64,000 nt of DNA from the NCBI GenBank assembly GCA_022828595.1, contig JAKGHH010000003.1, forward strand, positions 104,245,583 to 104,309,582, written 5' to 3'. This stretch comes from Nelumbo lutea. Its lineage: Eukaryota; Streptophyta; Magnoliopsida; Proteales; Nelumbonaceae. The notes under the pieces were generated by a model. The model had not been told where the DNA came from. It searched no databases and worked only from the letters and a program-made list of their open reading frames with translations. This document shows positions 1-12,829 of the stretch, piece after piece. How positions within the stretch are numbered: the first letter of the stretch is position 1; each line of letters opens with the position of its first letter. Both the position numbers and the translations under genes were made by a program.

Positions 1-2191
1 AAACACATGTTCGTAAACAGTTTTGGGCTGATGCTGTTTCTACAACATGTTTTTTGATTAATCGCATGCCTTCCACTGTTCTAAATGATCAGTTCCCTTA
101 TAAGATTCTGTTTCCTAATAAATCTGTGTTTCCTGTTGAACCTCGTATCTTTGGATGTTCTTATTTTGTTCGTGATGTTTGTCCGTAGGTTTCCAAATTG
201 GACCTCAAGTCATTAAAATGTGTCTTCCTAGGATACTCTCGTCTCCAAAAAGGGTACAAGTGTTTTTCTACTCTCTTGAACAGGTATCTTGTGTTAGCTG
301 ATGTTACATTCCATGAACATCTTCCTTTCTTTATTGCTCCATCTACACCTGTGTGTCCACAAGAAGATGATGATCTACTAGTGTATCATGTCACCGGTCC
401 AGACGCTAGTGTTGTTCCAATACCCCATCACCACCTTCTCAACCAAAACTACCTATTACTCAAGTCTATTCTCAACGACCTAATCCTCCTGTCACAAGTC
501 CGGCACCGGTCTCTTCTTCGTCATGATCCAATGCCCTGTGATATTGATCTACCTATTGCTCTTCAGAGAGGTAAGCGTCAGTGTACTTATCCAATTTCCT
601 CTAATGTTACCTATGATCGTTTGTCCTCTACTTCTTGTTCGTTTGTTGCCTCCCTTAATTTTGTAGGGATTCCCATAACTGTTCACCAGGCTTTATCCCA
701 TCCTGGGTGGCGTGATGCCATGCTTAAGGAAATGAATGCCTTGACTGAGAATGGTACTTGTGATCTGGTTGATTTACCTACTGGTAAGAAAGCGGTTGGA
801 TGCAAGTGGGTCTTTGCAGTCAAATTTAATTTTGATGGATCAGTGGCTCGCCTGGTGGCCAAAGGCTATGCACAGACATATGGAGTGGACTATTCTGATA
901 CTTTCTCCCCTGTGGAAAAATTGACTTCAGTTATATTATTTATTTCTCTGATAGCTACATATGATTGGCCACTTTACTAGCTTGATATTAAAAATGCTTT
1001 CCTGCATGGAGTTCTTCAGAAGGAGGTTTATATGGAGTAACCACCTGGGTTTGTTGCTCAAGGGGAGTTTGGAAAAGTTTGTCGTCTTCGAAAATCGTTG
1101 TATGGACTAAAATAGAGTCCTCGAGCTTGGTTTGGAAAATTCAATCAGGCAGTAGAGAGGTTTGGGATGAGGAAGGGCAAATCTGACCATACTGCTTTCT
1201 ATAAGTGGTCCACATTTGGCATCCTTATACTTGTTGTATATGTAGACGATATTGTTATCACTGGGAGTGACACAAAGGGAATCTCATTCTTGAAATCCTT
1301 CTTGCAGAGCCAGTTCAATACTAAAGATTTGGGGCACCTAAAATACTTTTTGGGGATTGAGGTGGCAAAGAGTAAAAGAGGCATTTTCTGTCTTAGAGGA
1401 AGTATGTTTTGGACCTGTTAACAGAAACTGGGAAATTGGGAGCCAAACCATGCAGTACTCTAATGCTTCCTAACCAGCAACTCACAAAGGATGGAGATGT
1501 TTTTGATGATCCTAAACGATATAGAAGATTAGTTGGAAAGTTGAACTATCTCACAGTGACTCGTCCAGACATTGCTTACTCAGTTAGTATTGTAAGTCAA
1601 TTTATGTCCTCTCCTACAGTGAATCATTGGGCAACCTTAGAACAAATCTTGTGTTACTTGAAAGGAGCTCCTAGATGGGGGATATTGTATCGGAATCATG
1701 GTCATAGTAACATTGAGTGTTTTTCTGATGCGAACTGGGCAAGTTCCAAGATAAATCGAAGGTCCACTACTGGCTATTGTATTTTCATTGGTGGTAATCT
1801 GGTTTCGTGGAAGAGTAAGAAGCAAAATGTGGTGTCGCGATCTAGTGCAGAATCTGAGTATAGAGCAATGGCACAAGCTTCGTGTGAGGTTATGTGGGTT
1901 TCTCAACTCTTAACCGATGTCGGTCTTAAAATCTCAGTTCTAGCGAAGCTATTGTGCGATAATCAAGCTGCGATTCATATTGCTTTGAATCTAGTTTTTC
2001 ATGAACAAACTAAATATATTGAGATAGACTGTCATTTTGTTCATGAGAAAATTCAACAAAACTTGATCTCTACAACATATGTGAAGACTAGAGAGCAATT
2101 AGGAGATATCTTTACAAAAGCTCTTAATGGAGCTCGGATTTTTTATATTTGTAACAAGTTGGGCATGATTGACATTTATGCTCCATCTTGA
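1..2191 (+). pseudogene. Copia pol remnant: integrase C-terminus, RT, RNase H
   Basis: Translated pieces show the integrase-to-RT linker (KCVFLGYSRLQKGYKCF, near 215-270), the RT start (HPGWRDAMLKEMNAL near 700), the RT core LDIKNAFLHG near 980, the catalytic YVDDIVITGSD near 1240, and RNase H (FSDANWASS near 1720, SSAESEYRAMAQ near 1850, then the LGDIFTKAL tail). The frame is broken by TAG at 978-980, TAA at 1038-1040, TAG at 1113-1115 and a frameshift near 1400. Each of these stops replaces a glutamine usual at that place in Copia RT, so each fits a C-to-T change. It cannot encode a working polyprotein. Confidence 0.9.
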
Positions 2192-2198
2192 GGGGGAG

Positions 2199-2445
2199 TG
2201 TTATGAAATTATAGGCTGTAAATATGTAGTATTAGCCCAATTAGGAATAGCTTGATTATAGGAATTATTCTTTCTTTGATTTTCTTCCTATTTTAGTATC
2301 TACAAGGCTGTATGATTTTCTTCATTTTTTGTATCTGTGCAAACTGTATGATTTTCTTCCTTTTTAGTATCTACAATGCTGTATATATATGTACTACTTT
2401 CTCAATAGAAAGACATCAATTTCTTCCGGTTCTTGTTCTATCACA
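2199..2445 (+). repeat. 3' LTR of the left-edge Copia element
   Basis: It begins TGTTATGAAATT directly after the polypurine tract and ends TTCTATCACA, giving the usual TG...CA limits and about 247 bp. It contains short internal near-repeats (ttttcttcct...gtatctaca...ctgtat at about 2279-2385). The 5' partner LTR is outside the window. Confidence 0.75.
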
Positions 2446-2717
2446 GATACAAACTGTTAATGGCCTAATAAATGCATGAAGAATGGCAGATATCAAGATT
2501 TGTTCTGCTCCTTTTCATCTCCTACACCCACAGGTTGAAGGCAGTAAGATGGGCAGTATTAACACTGGGCACTAGCTTGCCCATTTTCCTAAAGAAGATA
2601 CAGTCTTATAAATTTTTTAATTTTAACAGGTCAGAAACGACACTCAAGAGCTATTGTGAGTGAATATGAGCAAATAACCAAATGCTAATAAACGATTCAC
2701 ATACTAATAATACTTAC
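2446..2717. other. Probable RECQSIM intron remainder
   Basis: This is the sequence between the Copia LTR and the donor side of the last visible RECQSIM exon. I see no coding exon on the minus strand matching the missing RecQ C-terminal region, and no clear repeat. It is most simply intron sequence next to the retrotransposon insertion. Confidence 0.4.
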
Positions 2718-5700
2718 ATACAAAGCAGAAAGAACCTGCATGAAAATATGTGCCTCTTCCCACAGATTCTGCATTTCTGGAGGCCTACCAACACAGACAT
2801 CACACCTGCATATGGGAAATTTTCAAAAAGAAGAGATTGCAATTGTAGACATACATGAGTATGAACAGTGGAGACAAAGATTAGCATCATCTTCCTGAGC
2901 ATTTGTACAATTATGAACACTTGGATATTTCATGTTTGGAGAGAACACAAACAGAATAAAAAGGTCATTAACCAATGTTGATCCCAGCTATCTGGGGTCC
3001 TCAGAGAACAGGGTATTATGAGAAATATGCAAAGACATTAGAAAAAGATACATGGAAATAGTATTAGAAAGAGAGAACAACAAATTCAAGCATGCTTGGC
3101 ATTTCCATTTGGCAGATCCTCTGGTCCTGCAGTGAAGCTTAACAATAAAGTAAAAACATGGTTTTACATATACAGGTAAATCTTAGTCTTCCCTAGATCA
3201 TATCAGGGCATGACTTCTTGCTCTGGCATGCTTGTATTGGGTGTATCCTACAGAATCTGCTCCATTTCACTCTGGTGCAAAATAAGAGTTATTTATTGAG
3301 CAAATCATTGGAAATAGAGTTCTTCACATGAGAAATTATTAAAGATAATCAAGGACGGTATTTAATTAGATTGACATTGAAATTTAAAAATGAATATGGA
3401 GTTTTCCTTTAAAACTTGCTAACAGAGAAATTTATAAATCTGCCATTATATCAGTTGTGGAATCCCCTTATTATCTCTTCTTGACAGCCATATAAGTTTT
3501 TCATCCATCGAGGAACCCTTTCCATCGAACAAAACAATCTTATCTCAAGAGATATAGAGAAACTCTAAATTAAGGGAGGGGGCATAACATACAAGAGACA
3601 CTTCTCATAACTAAATTTCTCTCCAAAGTACTCCACCAAAGTCTTTGCTCGACAACATGCAGTAGCCATTCCATATCTGCAAATGAGAAAGGTTGTGAGA
3701 TTTTTTATTATTAATTATTGTTATTATTTATTTACTTTTTTTTTGGGGGGGGGGTTACTTGTGGACATGGAACAAGATAAAGTCCTAGCAGAAGTATTTA
3801 ACACAAACCTGAAGCAATCAGATAACATTTTATATGCTTGTTTTGTCTGCTCTTCACTTCGTTGACTTGGCAAAAGTGTTGGTATTCTGGCTAGGTTTGC
3901 ATAAAGAACTGCTTGACAAAACATAAAAATTATAAATATTAACAATTAAGACAATGACTGTTAGAAAGAGAATTCCGACATAGATTTTGTGCATGAAAGA
4001 TCATCCAAGAACTGTTATTCAAAGGTACAATTTGCGATGGTTTTAGAAGAGGAAGTTTAACTGCAAAATCAATTTCTCACTTTGTTTTGATTCTTGCCTC
4101 ATTATGCAGCAATTGTCATACTGCTAAGAACTGACAATATGCTAATTTGTCAATGATTGCCAGATCAAGACAGTTTGTTACTATATTCCAAGAAGATTAA
4201 CTGAAAATATTATATAACCATATTCAAAGAGAAAGCAACAATTGCCATTAAAAAATGTAACTCACTGCAATCTGCTAATTTCCCATCCCTTCCAGCTCGA
4301 CCTGCTTCTTGGTAATATGCTTCCAAACTCTGCCATTTGATTTAACAAAATCAAAAGATGCTGCAACATATATAAATATTTTGTATGGAAAAATTAAGAG
4401 AATAAAGAATGAAAGCTTGTTGGTTAACCACAAAAAGACTCTCACACACTCCAAAAATACACAATGATTTGTTGATTGAAAAAACTTGTTATTGAAGCAG
4501 AAAGTTAACTATTTCAAGCAACCATGTAAGACTCATACTGGACAGATTGGTCAAACCATTAGACCTGGGAACCAAAAGTTATTCTGGTTTTTTTAAACCC
4601 TGGTTTTCAAATTTCTGGAAAACCAGCAGTACCAATTAAACCCCAGCATAACCACTGAAAACCAGTTGGGTTTTAATGACACACCGGGGTCAGTAAATGC
4701 TCAGAAACTTAAAATGCCAATGGTATGATATGAACTCATGACCTATTAGTTAGGCAATTATCTTATTACCAGTAATCCAACACAACTACATGTGTTATAA
4801 TTTACAAAAAAATATGATGTATATTGATTATATAACCTGCAGTCAAACTGTTTGACCCACAACCTGGCAAGCATTTCAGTTTTTGTCTGGTCTGAGTCTT
4901 ACAGCACTGATTTTAAGAATAAATCAAGTTGGGAGAGGCTGAATTCATACAAGAATAGTGCAGAGATATCGGATCCAAAAAATAGACCTGTGGCCAACCA
5001 TAATGGATAATTCTCCGGACATTTGACTTGTCAATCCCCATCCCAAAAGCAATTGTTGCAACTATAACCTGGAGATCAGAGAAAACAACAGTGCACTTTA
5101 TGACACAGTTTCATTTATTTCTTATGAGTTATATTTTCAAATGGAAGAAAGAAAGGTGAGAATGAAAAGTATTCACAACCCATTATAACAATGTTAGGTC
5201 ATTCCATTTGAAAATCCACAAAAATTTGGTCGACAAAAGTCACATCCACTTGAGCTGTCGTAATGGCTATTCCCTTAGTTCATTTGTCTTATAACCATGT
5301 TTACTCTTCAACACAAAGTTGCTGTGTGTATAAATATGTCTGATAAAATGTTTTAAAAGACATTTGAGGTGTGCACAGGCACGCACAAAATACCCTGATG
5401 CATATGCTGGAGGAATGGATGCCTCTGAGGCATACACCTCAAACACCTTTTGCATGAGGTGTACAAATCATGCATTCCCCATGACAGAAAGAAGAAGAAC
5501 TTCCTCCTCTTAACGAGCTTTACACCTCCTTGTGCACAGGAGGCTTATGCCTCTTGCATTATGAACTACACCTTGCACTTCATATCGCACCTCCCACTTT
5601 TTAAAACATTAGTGTACACATACTTTCAAGGTCCAAGAAAGTTATTTTGCCTCCAACCAATCAACCACCTGAGAATCCATTCTATTTCTATATTACTATA

Positions 5701-8700
5701 GACATGAGAGCATCCTAATCTCAGCCAATGCAGACATGCAGTAGAGCTAGCAGCTATGCCCAAGTAAAATCCATTTAACATATTGGACCAGAATATAGCA
5801 AGATAATGTATCTTTGGTTATTTCTAAGTACTTCACCAATATTATCTGAGTTCCCAGGGTTCCCAATACAGCATCTGGAGAAAATGGCTTAGGGAAGTTG
5901 TCCTTTGCATGCTTTGTGCCATTAAAACAATACAACTTTAACTACCAAAAAGAAAAAAAGAAAAAGATAGTTCTCATTGCAACTTTCCTTGCAGGGATTA
6001 TAATCATCATTAGAGTGCATTATTCAATCACAAGAACACCATGTTGAATTGAGGTTCCATGTAGCATGTACCCGAGATAAGTAATTAACTTAAAGTAGTT
6101 ATCTAATGGTAGTATGGTCCTATTGCCCTATCTTTTTCACAATGAGCTTAAACTGGATACCTATCATCTTAAAGTCAAAATTTTCCTGATTTTAAAGAGA
6201 ACTCAGCACCCACTAAATGGGGCCAAAGAAGAAAATTTAAGAAAAAAGAAAAAAAAATGCCAAATATCTTTCTTAAAAAATTATGTTTTCCCATTCTATT
6301 GGAGTGAAGGAGATAATATAACAAGAAATGGCAAAAACATGTCAAGCCCCAAGATTTCTACAAAAAAAACCAGGAAAATAGGAAGGTCTCTCTTGTTAGT
6401 AGCATAGATACATAATAGTAACACTAAACCCTATTAAAGAGGACAAACATTAAAAAAATATAGAGAGAGAGAGAAGCAGTTTCTCTACATAAACAGAATG
6501 TTCATTTACACCATATCATGACTAAGACTCAACTATCAAATTGCTAATATATGAAGAGATTCAAACTATAGGTTTGAGCACCTAGTGAGAAATCAATCAG
6601 CTTACCATTCAAAAGTTATACATGGTTCGACTTGACCAAAATTAATCTAAGAACTATTTTCCATCATATAGTTTCTCCATACCTCCAAAGCATTTTGATG
6701 AAAATCCTTGTGAACACGCCTTAGATGTGACTTGGGCAACTGGAAAAAGGCATATAGATTAATTGTTCAGCCAAAATACAAATAACATTTTGATGGTAAC
6801 AAGCAACTTATGCAGTAATAAAGATAATATCCTTTTTTTTAATAAGCACCAACTCAAAATATATACCTAAGTGACTGAATTTGTATATAACCTTGACAAA
6901 AATTTAAGAGCATATTCAAGGGCAAAGTAAGATTGCAAGAAAGGTAAAACAATCAAATGCCATTCCAGTTGATTGTTTAGTGCTTGATGAAACACCCTGC
7001 AAAGCTGAAAAGAGTGTGGATGATGGCTGTCTATACTTATTTCTGCAGCCACCAAATTTCCATGTCCTTTGGTGTTTCTGCACCTTCAAGGGTCATGCAC
7101 CTAATATCTATGATTAAAGAAATTGACTAACACTATAAATTGTTTGCTTGTGGTCTCATAAGAAAATATGGAGAGAGAGAGAGAGAATTGAAGGATATCT
7201 GAGATATGGAAGAAGGTTAAGGAAAAAGGCACAAACATACCTTTGCATTGTAAGCAGCAGCCTTTACACCAAATTTGCATAGATATTTTGCTAATCTTAG
7301 CGTTTCCTTTCTAGTGGGGACATATATAATAGTCGGTCCATGATCTGAAGGCCCTTGTAAATGTCTCAGGCTTTCTTCCAGCTTGATTGGGGGACCGAGT
7401 GTCTCTAATGAAGAACAAATATCTCTGTTCTCAGGAGAATCCCCATAGAACTCACCACAGGCAACTACAAAATGGGGAATCGTGGAATTGATGTATTAGC
7501 ACAAGAGTTTTGGAGACTCATAGTCAAACCCTTGATCGTTATTTGATGAATAGATATCATTATTGAACAGTAGGAGAAACATATCCACAGCCAACACATA
7601 CAATGCTAAAAGTAGGAGAGAAATTGGCAAGTAAATGGTGAAGGAAAATACCATCCAAATCATCCACACAGCGAAAGTTATCTAGATCATCTTCCAAATA
7701 TTCAACCGAAAGTTGGTCTTCCATTGAAGAAGCTGGATAATTCCCAATTTGAGAACTTGCTTCAGCATCATTTCCATCCAAATAATCCTGTTCGAGATCC
7801 TCAAAATCGCTCAGAGATCCTTCATTTGCATCAGACATGCTGCAATTGTCAGAGTCATCATCTGACTCGCATGAGATAACACAATCTTCCTTACCACCAT
7901 CAATTCTCTTTTTGGTATAAATATCTATCAATTCAGAGAAGTCCATCTCATAAGATGCTATAGAAGATGTTCTGCTATGCTTTACCTGTAAGCAACAGAA
8001 AAGAGAATGAACATTGATGTACATTAAAAGAACTAAGGGATACATCAAGTGGAAGCCATGATGAAAGCAAAAGGCTGCATTAAAATGGTATTTAGAAACA
8101 ATACTGTAGCCAATTAGGCATATGAGAGTTTCTTTGAGATTTATGGAGAAAGTTGTGTGTCCACGACTGTGGGTAATAGACAAAAAGTTATCATGGGGCA
8201 TATACAAAGCCATGCACACTCATATCATACTCAAAATTAAGATGCACAACTCACTGAAAACCGAAGATTTGGTCGGAAGAATGATGTGAGGATAGTCTTT
8301 GTTTCTTTAGCCATGCATAATGACTCAAGAATGTCTTCTCGAACACGAATTGTGGCGGTAGCAGTCAAAGCCATCAATGGAATATCAAACTTCAAAAAAT
8401 CCAAATTGCAGGCTCTGAAATTTTCTCTCAATATAGACAATCGCCTGAAACAAGCAGAGATAAAGGATGAAACAAAACACATCCCTTGACCTAAAAACTA
8501 AAAGCAGACGTATTAAGGAAAATCAAATTAAACCAGTAAGATTCCAATGGCATACAGGACCTATACATGTTAGGAATTTGGAAGCAAAGCATTTAAACGT
8601 ACAATGAGAAAGAAATAAAGCCAAAAGTCGCCTAGACCATGAATTATATTCAAAAAGTGCCCATTTAGGGCACAAAAAAATACAAGATGGTGACTTATTG

Positions 8701-11468
8701 CAATATTTATTACTTTGGACACATTATTAATGTGTATATTTTATATATCCTATCATATATTATATATTATATATGTTTTATCTTAGGTCTTACTTTTAAG
8801 ACAGAAGCAAAACGGCAAAATAAGGAAGAAGAAAACAATGACAAGGATAAGAAAGGAGGGTGCCTTTATCTTTTTGCAACCTCTATAACATTTGTGTTTG
8901 TGTTTGTGAGATTATCTCTTACATCAAGGCATGGGGCTATTACAGCAACAATAGAATATAAAACTTGCAACTATATATACCCATGCAAAATATATTCCAC
9001 ATCAAGATCTTGCAATATTAAAGCAAAAAAAAAAATAGCCTTCTTTAGTTGCCATTAGTTTCTGATATCCAATTTCTCTAGGAGTGATTGGAGTTGCCTA
9101 GGAGTAGCTCCAATATGTGATAAAATGAGAAAGAGTAGGCTAAGATGGTTTGGTCACGTGCATAGAAGACCACCAACAGCTCCAATTAGAAGAAGTGATT
9201 TGTTACAAGTGGAAGGGGCTAGAAGAGCTAGGGGTAAACCAAGGACATGGGTAGTAGTAAGAAATGATTTAAGAACTAATAATTTAAGAATGGATATGGT
9301 TTTAAATAGAACGGATTGGAAAAACAGGACTCATGTAGCCAATCTCATATAGTTGGGGTAAAGCATGGATGATGATGATGATGCATTTTGTGTTTGAGAT
9401 TTTGAAATTGTTGAGAGGTGTGTAATTGTGTAAACAAGTGTATTTACGTCCTTTTTGTCTTATTAAGTATAGTTACAAATCTGTCCCTGTTTAGTCGTAT
9501 ACTTATATTTGTCCCAATTAAATTAGGGGAAGATTAGTCATTTGCATTTAATTTCAATCTATAAATAAGATCTGGCTGCCTGGGGGAGAGGCTAATTTTC
9601 TTTCTCTCTCTATTTTCCTCTTCCTTTCTCTTTCTCTTCTTTTTATATTCTGTTTGGAGACTGACTACCATTTACAAAAATTAACAGATCAAAATGCTAT
9701 TGTCTTTTTGTTACCACAATTTACCATGCTGTAATTAAGGTTCAAAGTATCGATACGATACGCAGATCGGTCGTATCGTATCGGTACTTAGAAACGGCCA
9801 AAACACCTTTTTTTTAGTTTTTTTGTTTTCAAATTTTGGTTTTTTTGGAACCTTAAAACATGTTTTTTATTATTAAAAAAAGTTGGGGGGTCCAAAACAC
9901 CTGGAAACAGGCGTTTTGGACCATATCTTTTTCAAAAGATACGATACGATACGATACGCCCGATACGGGGCGTATCGTATCGATACTTTAAACCATGGCT
10001 GTAATATGAAATTCACTGTTATTTAGTAAAGAGCATTACCATTTTCCAATTTACAAACTTGCTAAATGAAATACAAAATTAGGGAATTAACCTAGAATTC
10101 AGGTTTTCTTACACTCTACCATTACCTAGAATTGTCCATTCACTTGATAACTATGCCAGAAATACAGTTCACCAATGGCATACATGACCTATATATTGCA
10201 AGAGTTTGGAAGACGTCCATAGTCCAAAGAAGTCGATGTCTATGGGTCTCATGTGCCTGAATGTGTATAATGTATAACACACTAGCAGTACTTGGTTGCA
10301 AAATTATAATATGTAATTTTTAGAACACACTAGCAGTACACCTGTAGTCAGGGCGGAAGTCATGGCCCCACTTGGAGACACAATGAACTTCATCAATGGC
10401 AAATAGTGCAATTCCACGATTTTTTGCAAGCCCCTGAAGTGGTCCTATAAGCCTGTAAAACAAATGCATTATTAACAATATTTTTTTTGAAAGACTTTGG
10501 GAAATCAAATTCACATATCAACAAACAGATAGTGTGAATCTTCCACCTTAACACTGTTTCTGGGCAAACATAGATTACATTATACATGCCATTTATTGCT
10601 TTGTGTTCCACACTACCATCACTTTGTCCAGATCCAAGGAAGCAAGCTGATACACCATGTTTAGCTAGCTTTAAGCACTGATCATGCATCAAGCTTATCA
10701 AAGGTGATATGACAACCACAACCTTTCCTGTCAATAATGCAGGAATCTGGAAGCAAAGAGATTTTCCTGCATAAAATGTAAATATGTAATTTAGAAGATA
10801 ATTTAGTAAACTAGCTACAAGCCTGCAGCCTGTGATTAAATTTGACACAAGATGTGAAGCAGCAAGGATGTAAGGAAAACAAAAATACCAGATCCTGTTG
10901 CAGCAAGAACAAGACAATCTTGGTGAGATAACCAAGCCTCTATGGCTTCCTTTTGGAAACTCTTCAATGATGATAACCCAAAATACTTGTTTAATATGTA
11001 ATCGACTTTCTGCTCCCAGTCTGGTCCTATCACTTGGTCTTGTGTAATATGATGTAGGGATGATTGAGGTGATAGTGGTTTAACATTAGGAAGAGATGTT
11101 TCCTGCTTTGCTACCCTGGAAACCATATTTGAGCCAGAATGGGATGTATTGAATGCACCATGGATCTTGGTTCTTTTGGTTCTACCTGATGATTGGAGAT
11201 GCCCCATGATGCTAGACTGTTTCATCCGGCCCAGAGATTTTGAGGTAGAAATAACCCTTTCACCTGAACTGTGTGAATTACTGGTAGAACTTTTTGAACC
11301 ACATGATACACCTGTTTTCTTTCTGCAAGAATCATTCAAGAGGAACTCAATAGCATTGTCTAGTGATGGGCCAACTGCTTCTATAGCTTCTGTAACTTTA
11401 CAAAAGTCAAATCCCATCTCAATCAGTTCTGCAATCACATGGTCAGCAGATACATCATTCTCATCCAT
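2718..11468 (-). CDS. RECQSIM: ATP-dependent DNA helicase Q-like SIM (RecQ family), 3' end outside window
   Basis: This is a plant-specific RecQ helicase with an insertion in its helicase domain; it is expected to unwind recombination and repair intermediates in the nucleus. Coding exons, in gene order: 11468-10889, 10766-10547, 10452-10342, 8444-8255, 7985-7652, 7464-7241, 6739-6683, 5068-4988, 4329-4266, 3908-3809, 3676-3593, 2805-2718. All have GT-AG borders and keep one frame for 711 codons. Residues 1-46 form a UBA-like region ([12 protein letters not shown]). Walker A AATGSGKS spans exons 1/2; the DEVH box is at residues 287-290; LMALTATAT is in exon 4. Exon 5 (from residue 368) carries the acidic insertion typical of SIM. 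Exon 6 has [12 protein letters not shown], exon 8 [10 protein letters not shown], exon 9 [12 protein letters not shown]. Exons 11-12 give the RecQ zinc cysteines (CC...EKCLLCDVC). The start has a strong context (ACTACCATGG). About 150 C-terminal residues expected from the family are missing, probably beyond the Copia insertion. The exon 10 acceptor has a 3-nt alternative. Confidence 0.93.
9078..9383 (+). mobile_element. RTE-type LINE 3' fragment in RECQSIM intron 3
   Basis: A reading frame from 9125 gives [17 protein letters not shown]...[10 protein letters not shown]...RNDLRTNNL...[12 protein letters not shown], the well-known C-terminal tail of plant RTE reverse transcriptases. It is followed by TTGGGGTAAAGCATG and a (GAT)n tail, the usual RTE 3' end. 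The catalytic part is missing, so it is a 5'-truncated dead copy. It is antisense to the host gene. Confidence 0.85.
9738..9994. mobile_element. MITE with GGTTCAAAGTATCGATACG termini
   Basis: The ends are inverted repeats: GGTTCAAAGTATCGATACGAT at the left and ATCGTATCGATACTTTAAACC at the right. The interior is AT- and T-rich, with further inverted gatacgatacg motifs. Flanks share an imperfect duplication (atgctgtaat on the left, atggctgtaat on the right), which fits a Mutator-like 9-11 bp target duplication. Related, more decayed copies occur near 12830, 38400 and 46400. It lies in RECQSIM intron 3. Confidence 0.7.
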
Positions 11469-12150
11469 GGTAGTGAATCTGTCATCCAAATAATGGTAGA
11501 GAGGTTTAGAAATCATGTGTCAACCAAGAATATATCTCAACAGAGGTTGCAAAAAAGGACCATCTCACATTTTAGCTACATATAGCTACAATAAGTCGTG
11601 GTGTTTAAAAATGCGGACCTTAAAATTAGATATCTTATTGTTAGAAAGAGGGGGAAAAAAAAAAACACATTTCATGTTGAATATCATGTGGCAGGAACCA
11701 TCTAAATTGAAATGAACTATTGTCTTAAAAATTAGATTTGATTCTTGTTAATGTCTTAGGTGCATATGAAGTTGAGATACAAAACCAATATTCCATTATT
11801 CTATGTAGTATGGTTCATTCAAATACCTAAAATCCTGTTAAAGTTAAATAAATAGACTAAATTCCCATCCCGGGCTCTATAAATACTTATAATTTGGGTA
11901 GAGACATCTTGTATTTTTCACATTTTCTAGGATTTCTTCGTTTTTTCCTTCATTCTTTTACATGGCATCGGATGGAAAAATGGATCCTATAAAATCAGAG
12001 AACCACAAGACAAACTACTGATTCAGGTTGCAAGAAAAGCATCAAAATAATTGCTCAATTCCATAACAGTTCACAATAATTGAAGACAATTACAGGAGAT
12101 CCAATAAAACAATTAGCTGCAATAACATTACAGAAATTGAATGAATCCTA

Positions 12151-12167
12151 ACACACACACACACACA
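12151..12167. repeat. (AC)n microsatellite
   Basis: An uninterrupted run of AC dinucleotides lies in what is probably the RECQSIM 5'UTR intron. Confidence 0.9.
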
Positions 12168-12224
12168 GATTGTCGTTGAAACCTAAATTTGATAAATAAG
12201 GGGAGTTTGATGAAGATCTCTCAC

Positions 12225-12450
12225 CCGTGAAGCGATTCTACATCGACGAAGCGACGTCGGTTAATAGGTTTCCGCCCCAATGGCCAATGCAGACAAAAAT
12301 TTGAACAGGAAAAGAAGTGAAGCAATCTCCAGTGACCGAAAAGAGGAAGAGATACAGCAATCGATGACTCGATGTCGCAGACTAGATAATAAAGGGAGTG
12401 ACGATTCACCGATGCTTCTTAAGGCCCCTCTCAAACGCGCGAAACTTTGA
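12225..12450 (-). other. Probable non-coding 5'UTR exon of RECQSIM
   Basis: On the minus strand the sequence ends TCGCTTCACGG followed by GTGAGAGAT, a good splice donor at 12224. A matching acceptor (GGATGACAG, exon resuming at 11478) lies ten bases before the RECQSIM start codon. The stretch is richer in G+C than its surroundings, as plant 5' leader exons often are. The upstream limit is only a guess. It has no convincing protein of its own. Confidence 0.5.
12437..12444 (-). promoter_or_regulatory. E2F-type site TTTCGCGC at RECQSIM 5' end
   Basis: The minus strand reads TTTCGCGC, a full match to the plant E2F consensus (WTTSSCSS). It sits at the upstream edge of the proposed leader exon. 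E2F sites are common in plant DNA replication and repair genes, which fits a helicase. An eight-base match alone is weak evidence. Confidence 0.35.
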
Positions 12451-12829
12451 AGCGAATTTGCACCGATTGCAATTTGCAACTTGGGCGGGACCAAATGGAG
12501 TCAGGAGACTCAGGACTCAGGAACAGGAACCTTGCAAAAAGTTGGGCTTGATTTTCGGATTCTTTAGCTGGGCTTAAGAATTAAAACTTGGGTTTGACTT
12601 AAACTCGATTTGAGGCCTCTAATGGGCTGTCTGGGCCAAGAACAGGCAAACCCAACCTGAACATAAACACAATCTTCTATAGTATATTGCTTCATTTTTA
12701 AATTGAATTACAAAACCCAAATTAAAAGGTAAAGAAAAGCAAAACATAAGAAGGCTTTTAATCACAATAAGTCCATCAAGCCTACACAAAGTGCCTGTTT
12801 GGGAGGGCATCCATGCAACGGCAGTATCG

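Larger units (their letters stand above)
1..2445 (+). mobile_element. Ty1/copia retrotransposon, 3' part (left end outside window)
   Basis: The window opens inside a Copia element reading rightward. Visible in order are the end of integrase, reverse transcriptase, RNase H, a polypurine tract (agggggag, 2191-2198) and one LTR. The 5' LTR, gag and protease lie outside the window, so target-site duplications cannot be checked. Integrase before RT is the Copia order. The element lies just downstream of the last visible RECQSIM exon and on the opposite strand. RECQSIM still lacks its C-terminal part at that point, so the element probably sits in one of its introns. Confidence 0.9.

Noticed and set aside
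9125..9352. A 75-residue open frame that looks like a small basic protein gene
   Set aside because: It is the C-terminal tail of an RTE reverse transcriptase followed by the GAT repeat, inside a RECQSIM intron.
12484..12492. TTGGGCGGGA as a second E2F site
   Set aside because: It does not fit the WTTSSCSS consensus exactly on either strand.
12261..12494. Minus-strand open frames in the RECQSIM leader region
   Set aside because: They cross the inferred splice donor and have no family resemblance; the stretch fits a 5'UTR exon better.
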